Below, piece after piece: positions 21,136 through 29,226 of a stretch of 64,000 nucleotides of DNA. The notes under the pieces were generated by a model. That model did not search any database, was not told the origin of the DNA, and saw nothing but the letters and a program-made list of their open reading frames with translations. The position numbers and the translations under genes were made by a program. Location: the NCBI RefSeq assembly GCF_044628455.1, contig NZ_JBIYZW010000002.1, positions 868,001-932,000 of the forward strand. Reading direction: 5' to 3'. The first letter of the stretch is position 1, and every line of letters begins with the position of its first letter. The stretch comes from Solirubrum sp044628455. Its GTDB lineage: Bacteria; Bacteroidota; Bacteroidia; Cytophagales; Hymenobacteraceae.

Positions 21136-21302
21136 TGGCTTTGGGTAACAGGTGACAGATAACACGTGACCCGTAACAGGTGACACGCGGAGAATTGAGG
21201 TAAAAGTAAAGCCCGGTCGTGGAAACACGGCCGGGCTTTATGGCTTTGAGAGTACCAGCGTGACCTGTTACGGGTCTCCTGTCACCTCATTGCCCTGGTT
21301 AC
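21120..21302. repeat. Heptamer inverted-repeat element A (CCTGTCA type) around the queA terminator
   Basis: Left arm (about 21121-21187) is a run of degenerate heptamers GTRACAG/GTGACAC. Right arm (21259-21302) carries the same units inverted (GTGACCTGTTAC, CCTGTCACC). The terminator hairpin sits between them. The right arm overlaps the queA stop codon and the left arm runs into the 5' end of ispD. Confidence 0.7.
21207..21240. terminator. Intrinsic terminator after queA
   Basis: TAAAGCCCGG-T-CGTG, loop GAAA, then CACG-G-CCGGGCTTTA: a 15-bp stem with one wobble pair, symmetric A/T flanks, so it can work on both strands. Confidence 0.8.
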
Positions 21303-22351
21303 AGAATCAGCATGGCATCGCCGTAGCTGAAGAACTTATACTTCTCCTTGATGGCCAGCTGGTAGGCTTCGATCAGTAGCTCGTGGCCGGCAAAGGCCGA
21401 GGCCATCATCATCAGCGTGCTTTCGGGCAGGTGGAAGTTGGTCAGCAGCGAGTTGGCAATCTTGAACTCGTAGGGCGGGAAGATGAACCGGTCGGTCCAG
21501 CCTTCGGTGGCCTTCAGGCGGGCGTTGGCCGACACCGACGACTCCATGGCGCGCATGGAAGTGGTGCCAATGGCGCACACGCGCTTTTTGCGGTCGAGGG
21601 CACGGTTCACAATCGTAGCTGCCTCGGCGGGCACAATGAAGTTCTCCGAGTCCATTTTGTGCTTGGTCAGGTCCTCCACGTCGACGGGGCGGAAGGTACC
21701 CAAACCCACGTGCAGGGTAACCGAAGCCACGTCCACGCCCTTGATTTCCATGCGCTTCATCACCTCGCGGGTGAAGTGCAGGCCGGCCGAGGGAGCGGCC
21801 ACGGCGCCGGTGTTCTTGGCGTAGATGGTCTGGTAACGCTCCTTGTCGGCCGCTTCCGGCTCGCGCAGGATTACCTCCTTGGGCAGGGGCGTCTCGCCCA
21901 AATCGTGCAGGGCCTTGTAGAAGTCCTCGTCCGAGCCGTCAAACAAAAACTTGATGGTGCGCCCGCGCGAGGTGGTGTTGTCGATTACCTCGGCCACCAC
22001 GATGCCGTCGTCGTCGAAGTACAGCTTGTTGCCCACCCGAATTTTGCGGGCCGGATCGACCAGCACGTCCCACAGGTGCAGCTCCTTGTTGAGCTCGCGC
22101 AGCAGGAACACTTCGATTTTGGCGCCGGTTTTCTCCTTGTTGCCGTAGAGGCGGGCCGGAAACACCTTCGTGTCGTTCACCACCAGCACGTCGCCCTCGT
22201 CAAAGTATTCGATGATATCTTTGAAGGTGCGGTGCTCGATGCGGCCGCTGTCGCGGTGCAGCACCATCAGGCGCGACTCGTCGCGGTTTTTGGCCGGATG
22301 CTGCGCAACCAGGCTTTCGGGCAGGTCAAACTTAAATTCGGACAGTTTCAT
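21299..22351 (-). CDS. queA: S-adenosylmethionine:tRNA ribosyltransferase-isomerase
   Basis: 350 aa, full length. Family signatures are the N-terminal FDLPESLVAQHPA, RDESRLMVL, DVLVVNDTKVFPARL, APSAGLHFT, HVGLGTFRPV and the C-terminal FHLPESTLMMMASAFAG. QueA transfers the ribosyl moiety of SAM to preQ1 at the tRNA wobble base, giving epoxyqueuosine. The gene is monocistronic by its terminator. A perfect -7 box lies 56 nt upstream of the ATG. Confidence 0.96.
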   Translation of the reverse strand: MKLSEFKFDLPESLVAQHPAKNRDESRLMVLHRDSGRIEHRTFKDIIEYFDEGDVLVVNDTKVFPARLYGNKEKTGAKIEVFLLRELNKELHLWDVLVDPARKIRVGNKLYFDDDGIVVAEVIDNTTSRGRTIKFLFDGSDEDFYKALHDLGETPLPKEVILREPEAADKERYQTIYAKNTGAVAAPSAGLHFTREVMKRMEIKGVDVASVTLHVGLGTFRPVDVEDLTKHKMDSENFIVPAEAATIVNRALDRKKRVCAIGTTSMRAMESSVSANARLKATEGWTDRFIFPPYEFKIANSLLTNFHLPESTLMMMASAFAGHELLIEAYQLAIKEKYKFFSYGDAMLIL

Positions 22352-22406
22352 GGCCGTCGGGATGGGCAGGCAAGACCTGGGGTAAATACAAAAAAAATTC
22401 GAGTCG

Positions 22407-22414
22407 CAAAAGTA
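22407..22414 (-). promoter_or_regulatory. Probable -7 box of the queA promoter
   Basis: TACTTTTG on the minus strand matches TAnnTTTG exactly. No TTG is found at the expected -33 distance. The predicted leader is about 50 nt. Confidence 0.4.
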
Positions 22415-22593
22415 CGTAACGCGGCGGGATATATCGTTACTTTTCGCCCGAAAATGGTGAGGCCGCGCGCGGCTGCCAGCACGAGCGGGCCGCTAAGCAA
22501 CTGGCTTATTGGCCCCCGCTCCCCGCAGCCGCAGCCAAAGCGCGGCCGCCGCGGTTCTGCCCGCACCATTTCACCTTTTCACCCTTGCACTGA

Positions 22594-23859
22594 ATGAAAA
22601 CCCTGCGCCTGATCTTCGAAAGCTTCCGGTTTGCCTGGCAGGCGCTGCGCTCTAATCTGCTGCGCACGGTTTTGTCGCTGCTGGGCGTCACGGTGGGCAT
22701 TTTCGCCATCATTGCCGTGTTTACGGTGGTCGATTCGCTGGAGGCCAACGTGCGCCAGAGCATGAGCTTCGTGGGCGACAAGGTGATTTACGTGCAGAAG
22801 TGGCCCTGGGCCTTCGGTGGCGACTACCCCTGGTGGAAATACTTCAACCGCCCCTTGCCCACCCAGCGTGAGTTTCGGGCCCTGCAGCGCGTGCTGCCGG
22901 CCAGCAGCCACCGCGGCATTGCCCTGTTCGCGGCCCAGGGCGGCAACACCCTCAAGGCCGGCGACAACAGCGTGGAGGGCATTGCCGTGCAGGGCGTCAC
23001 CTACGACTTCCGCCGCGTGTCCGACGTGCCCGTGACCGAAGGGCGCTATTTTCTGCCCCAGGAAGTAGAAGGCTCGGCCAACGTGGCCGTGGTGGGCTAC
23101 GAGGTAGCCCACAACCTGTACCCGCACGGCTCGGCCCTGGGGCGGGAGTTTCGCACCCGCGGCCAGAAGTTCACCATCGTGGGCGTGATGCAGAAGGAAG
23201 GCAAAAAGCTGCTCGACACGCCCAGCAACGACAACAACTGCCTGGTGCCCCTGGGCGCTTTCAGCAAGATGTTTACCCTGAGCACCGGCGGCATGGGCGG
23301 CGGGGCCCAGGGCGTGCTGGCCGTGAAGGGCCGCGACGACGACCCCGGCCTGCTCAACCTCGAGTCGGAAATCCGCGGGGCCATGCGCAACATCCGCGGC
23401 CTGAAGCCCCGCGAGGAAGATAACTTTGCCCTGAACCGCCCCGAGATGCTGGCCGACGCCATTTCCCAGCTGTTCAGCGTCATCGGCATTGCCGGCGCGG
23501 TTATCGGCTCGTTTGCCATGCTGGTGGGCGGCTTCGGCATTGCCAACATCATGTTCGTGTCGGTGAAGGAGCGCACCAACATCATTGGCATTCAGAAGTC
23601 CCTGGGCGCCAAGAACTACTTCATCCTGTTTCAGTTCCTGTTCGAGGCCGTGTTTTTGTGCCTGATCGGCGGGGCGGCGGGCCTGTTCCTGGTGTTCCTG
23701 ATAACGCTGGTGCCGCAGGATGCGCTCAAGGTGTTCCTCTCCTTCGGCAACATTGCCCTGGGCCTGAGCGTGTCGGTGGTCATCGGCGTGCTGTCGGGCA
23801 TTATCCCCGCCGTTATGGCCTCCAACATGGACCCGGTTATTGCCATTCGCTCGAAGTAA
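22594..23859 (+). CDS. ABC transporter permease, MacB/FtsX family
   Basis: 421 aa. One membrane span near residues 22-45 (LLRTVLSLLGVTVGIFAIIAVF), a MacB_PCD periplasmic core (residues about 50-270), and a C-terminal FtsX domain with three spans (IGIAGAVIGSFAMLVGGFGIANIM, LFLVFLITL, LGLSVSVVIGVLSGIIPAVMAS). Such permeases export lipoproteins, peptides or drugs by mechanotransmission and need an ATPase; none is adjacent. Divergent from queA. Confidence 0.9.
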   Translation: MKTLRLIFESFRFAWQALRSNLLRTVLSLLGVTVGIFAIIAVFTVVDSLEANVRQSMSFVGDKVIYVQKWPWAFGGDYPWWKYFNRPLPTQREFRALQRVLPASSHRGIALFAAQGGNTLKAGDNSVEGIAVQGVTYDFRRVSDVPVTEGRYFLPQEVEGSANVAVVGYEVAHNLYPHGSALGREFRTRGQKFTIVGVMQKEGKKLLDTPSNDNNCLVPLGAFSKMFTLSTGGMGGGAQGVLAVKGRDDDPGLLNLESEIRGAMRNIRGLKPREEDNFALNRPEMLADAISQLFSVIGIAGAVIGSFAMLVGGFGIANIMFVSVKERTNIIGIQKSLGAKNYFILFQFLFEAVFLCLIGGAAGLFLVFLITLVPQDALKVFLSFGNIALGLSVSVVIGVLSGIIPAVMASNMDPVIAIRSK

Positions 23860-23933
23860 GCCCCGCGGGGCCGGATCCTGGTTGGGGAATGGGTTGCCGG
23901 AGCCGCCGGGAGTAACAATTTTACCATGCCTGG

Positions 23934-23962
23934 TTGGACCGGCTTAATAAATAACTAATTTG
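23934..23962 (+). promoter_or_regulatory. Promoter upstream of the LOG-family gene
   Basis: TTG (23934-23936), 19-nt spacer, TAATTTG (23956-23962) and CAGG. It fits the Bacteroidota -33/-7 layout with a one-base-short -7 box. It lies before, not after, the hairpin at 23981. Confidence 0.5.
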
Positions 23963-23980
23963 CAGGTCCGTACTTTTGGT

Positions 23981-24012
23981 CGCTCCGCCTCCCGGCGGAG
24001 CGGCTTTTCTTT
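23981..24012 (+). terminator. Intrinsic terminator / possible leader attenuator
   Basis: CGCTCCGCC, loop TCCC, GGCGGAGCG, then GCTTTTCTTTTG. It can end transcripts from the ABC permease gene, but it also lies about 12 nt downstream of the start point predicted for the promoter at 23934-23962. Confidence 0.7.
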
Positions 24013-24109
24013 TGCCTTATTCTTTCCCCTTCACCTTCCGGTTCGCCGCGCCAGACTCTGTGCGGTAGTAAGCTCCCAGGCGGACCCGTCTTAAACCCTC
24101 AGCGTGGCC

Positions 24110-24973
<864 letters not shown>

Positions 24974-25001
24974 GCAAGCGGGCTGCGGCAGCAGATTGTT
25001 T

Positions 25002-25040
25002 ACCGGCGGGTGCGGCAGGGCTGCACCCGCCGGTTTTGTT
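25002..25040 (+). terminator. Intrinsic terminator after the LOG-family gene
   Basis: A 12-bp perfect stem ACCGGCGGGTGC/GCACCCGCCGGT with a 9-nt loop, followed by TTTGTTTG. Confidence 0.8.
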
Positions 25041-25153
25041 TGACACCAGTCTGAAGCCGGTTCCGCAGTCGGTTCCGCTCCGGCTGATAACTTCCGCGCT
25101 TACTTGGCGGTATTACTTCCGGCGGCGGCAAAGGCCGCCGTTCGTGTTTATTT

Positions 25154-26329
25154 GTGCCCGTGCGGTTCGACTACGACTACATCATTGCGGGCGGCGGCGC
25201 GGCCGGCCTGAGCCTGGCCTACGCCATTTACCGGGAGCCGCGCCTGCGCGAGCGGCGCGTGCTGCTGCTGGAGCCCGCAGCCAAAAACCAGAACGACCGT
25301 ACCTGGTCGTTCTGGACCGACCAGCCCACGCCCTTCGACCACCTGCTGGCCGGCGAGTGGCGGCAGCTGGCCTTCCGCAGCCCGGGGCTCGACGTGGTGC
25401 GGCCCCTGGGCCGCTACCGCTACGCCACTCTGCGCGGCCTCGATTTCTACCGTGCGGTGCACGCCGCGCTGGCCGAGCGCCCCGCACAGTTTACCCGGCT
25501 AGCCACCCCCGTCGAGCAGCTCGAAACCACCGCCGTGGGCGCGGCGGCTCACACGCCCCTGGGCACCTTCACGGCCCGCTACGCCTTCGACAGCCGCCCG
25601 CCCGGCCTGGAGCGCCGCCCCGACCGCCGCTACCTCTGGCAGCACTTCGTGGGCTGGGAAATCGAAACCGACTTCGACGCGTTTGACCCGGCCACCCCGG
25701 TGTTCATGGACTTTCGCGGCCCCCAGCACCACGAGTGCCGGTTTATGTACGTGCTGCCGTTTGAGGCGCGGCGGGCGCTGGTCGAGTATACCTTGTTTTC
25801 AGGTACGCTGCTGCCGCGGGAAGAGTACGAGGCAGCCCTGCGCGAGTACCTGCACCGCGAGCTGCGGGGCCGGCCCTACCGCATCCGCGAAACCGAGCAG
25901 GGGGCCATTCCCATGACCGACCACGCCTTCGCCGACCGCAGCGGGCCCAACATCGTGCACCTGGGTACCCGCGGCGGGCGGGTGAAGGCCAGTACCGGCT
26001 ACGCTTTTCTGCGCATGCAGCAGCACGCGGCCCGGCTCACGGCGGCCCTGGCGGCCACCGGCCAGCTGCCGGCAGACCTCACCGGCGACCAGTGGCAGTT
26101 TCGCGTGTTCGACAGCCTGCTGCTCGACATCATGCAGCGGCGCGGCGAGCAAACCCAGCGCATCTTCACCGAGCTGTTTCAGCGCAACCCCGTCGAGCGC
26201 ATCCTGGCTTTCCTGGACGAGCGCACCAGCTGGCCCGACAACCTGCGCATTATGCAGTCCGTCACGCCCTGGCCCTTTCTGCGTTCCATCGTCCACCTGC
26301 TGCGCGGCCGCCCGGGGCAAAGACATTGA
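25154..26329 (+). CDS. crtY: Lycopene beta-cyclase
   Basis: 391 aa. GTG start at 25154 (or GTG 25160), since no ATG lies near the conserved N-terminus. The dinucleotide-binding motif YIIAGGGAAGLSLAYAI is followed by NDRTWSFWT, the FAD-cyclase motif FMDFRGPQ, YTLFS and an IPMTDHAF segment. It cyclises lycopene to beta-carotene at the membrane. Other carotenoid genes are not in the window, although ispD, supplying precursors, lies 4 kb away. Convergent with the ABC ATPase gene through heptamer element B. Confidence 0.9.
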   Translation: MPVRFDYDYIIAGGGAAGLSLAYAIYREPRLRERRVLLLEPAAKNQNDRTWSFWTDQPTPFDHLLAGEWRQLAFRSPGLDVVRPLGRYRYATLRGLDFYRAVHAALAERPAQFTRLATPVEQLETTAVGAAAHTPLGTFTARYAFDSRPPGLERRPDRRYLWQHFVGWEIETDFDAFDPATPVFMDFRGPQHHECRFMYVLPFEARRALVEYTLFSGTLLPREEYEAALREYLHRELRGRPYRIRETEQGAIPMTDHAFADRSGPNIVHLGTRGGRVKASTGYAFLRMQQHAARLTAALAATGQLPADLTGDQWQFRVFDSLLLDIMQRRGEQTQRIFTELFQRNPVERILAFLDERTSWPDNLRIMQSVTPWPFLRSIVHLLRGRPGQRH

Positions 26330-26330
26330 T

Positions 26331-26452
26331 CATTTATCAATTACCATTTAGCATTTATCAGATGTTCAACGATAGTGGGGTTGTGCGTCGCGGCACATCA
26401 TTTATCAGGCAGCATGAACGGCTGATAAATGGTAAATGATCAATGTTAAATG
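26331..26452. repeat. Heptamer inverted-repeat element B (TTTATCA type) between crtY and ABC ATPase
   Basis: Left arm (26331-26361) reads as heptamers CATTTAT, CAATTAC, CATTTAG, CATTTAT, CAG. The right arm (26422-26452), reversed, reads CATTTAA, CATTGAT, CATTTAC, CATTTAT, CAG. One extra copy lies between (about 26399-26409). The AT-rich arms stand out against a GC-rich background and flank a 60-bp GC-richer core. The right arm supplies the stop codon of the ABC ATPase gene. Confidence 0.75.
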
Positions 26453-27222
26453 TGCAGCGAGGCTTCGTTTTCGAGCCAGGCGCGGGCGGCGGCAACGGAG
26501 GCTTCGCTTAGTGGCTCCAGGCTAGGATGGGGGGCCGAGAGGTTGAGCAGGTAGCCGGGCAGGTTGGGCAGCTGGTCGAGGTCGTGGGTGATGCAGAGGA
26601 TGGTTTTACCGCGCCGGCGCACGCAGTCCTCAAGCAGGGCGAACACGCGGCGGCGGTAGTACACGTCGAGCTGCTGGGTGGGCTCGTCGAGCAGCCAGAG
26701 GGCGGCGTCCTGCAGCAGCAGCTGGGCCAGCCACACCAGCTGCTGCTCGCCGCCCGAGAGCTGGGGAAAGTCGCGGTGGGCCAGGTGAGCGGCCCCTACC
26801 TGCGCGAGGGCCGCGTCGGCCAGGGCGTAGTCGGCGGGGCCGTAGCCGGCCAGCAGGCCGCGGCGGTGGCGGAAGCGGCCCATCACCACCAACTCGCGCA
26901 CTTCCACCGGGAAGGTCACCAGGTTGCGCTGGGGCAGGTGGGCCAGCAGGCCGTCGGCGGCGCGGCGCGGCAGCTGCCGCAAATCGTGGCCGCCCAGCTC
27001 GATGCGGCCCTGGTAGGGCAGCTGCCCGGTAAGCACCCGGAACAGCGTGGTCTTGCCCGCGCCGTTGTGCCCCACAATGGCCACGAAGGCCGGCCCGGTA
27101 AGGCGCAAAAAAAGGTTGCGGAGCAGAACGCGTCGTTCGTACCCCGCAACCAGATTTTCCACGGCGAGCGTGGGAAAGGAGTGGTCCGTTGTCAGTTGTG
27201 AGTTGTCAGTCTGCAGACTCAT
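26446..27222 (-). CDS. ABC transporter ATP-binding protein
   Basis: 258 aa from ATG 27222; the frame is open to 27258 but that part lies in heptamer element C. Walker A is GHNGAGKTT, Q-loop in LPQRNLV, signature LSGGEQQLVWLAQLL, Walker B LWLLDEPTQQLD, and switch His in CITHDLD. The pattern is closest to ATPases of iron-siderophore, heme or B12 importers (FecE/BtuD type). No permease or binding protein is adjacent, so the partner is elsewhere. Confidence 0.88.
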   Translation of the reverse strand: MSLQTDNSQLTTDHSFPTLAVENLVAGYERRVLLRNLFLRLTGPAFVAIVGHNGAGKTTLFRVLTGQLPYQGRIELGGHDLRQLPRRAADGLLAHLPQRNLVTFPVEVRELVVMGRFRHRRGLLAGYGPADYALADAALAQVGAAHLAHRDFPQLSGGEQQLVWLAQLLLQDAALWLLDEPTQQLDVYYRRRVFALLEDCVRRRGKTILCITHDLDQLPNLPGYLLNLSAPHPSLEPLSEASVAAARAWLENEASLHI

Positions 27223-27274
27223 CAGGCAGGTGGCTTCAGGCCCCAAAGATCCTGACAACCGACAACTAATAACC
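27188..27274. repeat. Heptamer inverted-repeat element C (GTTGTCA type)
   Basis: Left arm (27188-27210) is GTTGTCA, GTTGTGA, GTTGTCA, GT. The right arm (27252-27274), reversed, is GTTATTA, GTTGTCG, GTTGTCA, G. A 41-bp core separates them. The left arm is translated as the first residues of the ABC ATPase (TDNSQLTTD). Confidence 0.7.
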
Positions 27275-27279
27275 AGTTC

Positions 27280-27501
27280 CTAGTATTCGTCTTCGTTGAA
27301 CATGAAGTCTTCTTTGGTCGGGTAGTCCGGCCACACTTCCTCGATGCTCTCGTAGGGCTGGCCATCGTCTTCGAGGGCCTGCAGGTTTTCTACTACTTCC
27401 ATCGGGGCGCCCGAGCGGATCGAGTAATCGATAAGCTCGTCCTTGGTGGCGGGCCAGGGAGCATCTTCCAGGTACGAGGCGAGTTCCAGGGTCCAGTACA
27501 T
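27280..27501 (-). CDS. DUF2795 domain protein
   Basis: 73 aa. The start MYWTLELASYLEDAPWPATKDELIDY and the acidic end FNEDEY are characteristic of a short, highly conserved Bacteroidota DUF2795 protein. Function is unknown; the DUF2795 fold is small and helical. It follows the DUF349 gene by 112 nt on the same strand. Confidence 0.88.
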   Translation of the reverse strand: MYWTLELASYLEDAPWPATKDELIDYSIRSGAPMEVVENLQALEDDGQPYESIEEVWPDYPTKEDFMFNEDEY

Positions 27502-27613
27502 AAGTCGGGGATGAACGAAAAAGGTGGGTAAAAGCAGCGCGCAGGCGCCTACAAAAATCTAGCCGGGGCTTGGGAGTGCCAGCGTGGCAGCCATGTCCGG
27601 CCAACGTAAACTA

Positions 27614-28933
27614 TCAGGAAATGTTGGCCGTGCCGGCGTAGCGCCGCCGCACCAGTTCCATGAGGTCGTTTTTGGTGCGGATTTTCCGCTCGAACGTGCG
27701 GATTTTGCTCTGCAGCATGTTGCGGAATGCCTCGTTGGCCGGCGCGTCGCTGAGCTTGCCCAGGTTTTCCTCCAGCACGGCCTGCTCCTGCCGGTCGAAC
27801 TTGATGAAGTCGCGCAGGGCCGTCAGGCGCAGGTTCAGCTGCTCCTGCGGGCCGGGCTTGGGGCCTTCCAGCGGAATGCGCTTGCGCACGTAGTGTTCCA
27901 GGGCGCTGAGCTCGAAAATCCGGTCGCAGGCCGAGAGGAAGGCCTCCCACACCCGGTCCGACTCTTCGCCGCGCACCGGGCCTACCTTTTTCCAGGCAGC
28001 CTGCAGCTCCTTGGCGCGGCTCACGGCCTCGTTCATGGGGCGCTCCAGCAGGGCCTCGGCCTCGGCCACCAGGGCGCGCTTGCGGCCCAGGTTGTCGTCC
28101 ATGTACGTGTCCTTGGCCTCCACCCGCTTGGAACTGATGTGGTCCTTGAGGCGGTCGAAGAAGCGGTTGTGGGCGGCGCGGAAGCGCGTCCACAGCTCGT
28201 TGGCCTGCTTGCGGGGCAGCGAGCCGCCCACGTCCTTCCATTCCTGCTGCAGCTGCTTGAGCTTCTGGGTGGTGCCCTCCCAGTCGTCGGAGTTCTGCAG
28301 GGCTTCCGAGCGTTGAATCAGCGCCTTGTACTTGTCGAAGGCGCGGTTGGTCATGGCCTTCTTGTCGGCCTGGAAGGCTTTGCGGCGGGCGAAGAAGTGG
28401 TCGACGGCGGCCTGGAAGCGCTGCTCGATTTCATCGGTGACTTCCTTGTTGACCGGCCCGGTCTTGATCCAGGCCTGGCGCAGGTCCTTGAGCTGGTCGG
28501 CGCCGCCCTGCCAGTCCACCGTGTCGTGCAGGGCCTCGGCGTCCTCGATGATCTTGATCTTGGTGGCCAGGTTTTTCTCGCGGTTGCGCGACACCAGGGA
28601 GCGAATGTCGTCTTCGGCCTGGGTAAGGCGGCGGTGCAGCTCCTCGAAGTCGCCCAGCCCGTCGAAGGAGGCAATCTGCTCCTTCAGGTGCAGGGCTTTC
28701 ATCAGAAACGAACCCTTGTTCTCGGATTCGGTGATGCGGGCCAGCAGGTCGTCGACTTTGGCGCGGAAGGCCTCGAAGCGTTGGGCAAAGTAAACAAGGG
28801 CAGCCTCAGGGGTATCCTTGACTTGGCCGACCTGGCGGGCCGGCAAATCCATGAACGGCCGGAGCCAAACCTGGTCGTCTTGGATGTAGCCAAACTGGCG
28901 GGCCTGGTTCAGCAGGTGTTCTTGCTGTTCCAT
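27614..28933 (-). CDS. DUF349 domain protein
   Basis: 439 aa from ATG 28933 (MEQQEHLLNQARQFGYI), chosen because upstream in-frame codons to 29080 are basic, Ser-rich and unlike the family. The protein is almost wholly helical with several DUF349 repeats of about 70 residues (LKDLRQAWIKTGPVNKE, LKQLQQEWKDVGGSLPRK, AKELQAAWKKVGPVRGEE), each with the W-K/I-x-G-P/G core. DUF349 proteins are long coiled-coil cytosolic proteins of unclear role. Divergent from ettA. Confidence 0.88.
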   Translation of the reverse strand: MEQQEHLLNQARQFGYIQDDQVWLRPFMDLPARQVGQVKDTPEAALVYFAQRFEAFRAKVDDLLARITESENKGSFLMKALHLKEQIASFDGLGDFEELHRRLTQAEDDIRSLVSRNREKNLATKIKIIEDAEALHDTVDWQGGADQLKDLRQAWIKTGPVNKEVTDEIEQRFQAAVDHFFARRKAFQADKKAMTNRAFDKYKALIQRSEALQNSDDWEGTTQKLKQLQQEWKDVGGSLPRKQANELWTRFRAAHNRFFDRLKDHISSKRVEAKDTYMDDNLGRKRALVAEAEALLERPMNEAVSRAKELQAAWKKVGPVRGEESDRVWEAFLSACDRIFELSALEHYVRKRIPLEGPKPGPQEQLNLRLTALRDFIKFDRQEQAVLEENLGKLSDAPANEAFRNMLQSKIRTFERKIRTKNDLMELVRRRYAGTANIS

Positions 28934-29123
28934 AGGGATAGAGCGGCGGAAATAGGTGTGAGCGGAGAGAAGAGAGGAGCGCGAAAAACGGACGAATGTA
29001 CGGCTTTTGTGTTTTCCAAAGAAGCACCGAAAATCACTGCCAAACAAGCGCGAATTGCCCGAACGTTGGGCAAGGGGCAAAGGTTGGCTTCCGGTAGGGC
29101 AAGGTACTGTAGCGCCCGCACAG

Positions 29124-29131
29124 TAGCTTTG
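29124..29131 (+). promoter_or_regulatory. Probable -7 box of the ettA promoter
   Basis: TAGCTTTG matches TAnnTTTG exactly, 96 nt before the ettA ATG. No -33 TTG at standard spacing. Confidence 0.35.
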
Positions 29132-29226
29132 TGGCTACCGACGGCCCCGGCCGCCGGGCGGTTGCAGCCCGGGCTTCGGGCCCGCCGCCACCGCTGCCTT
29201 TCCGACTTCTTTTCCCTTCTGCCCGC

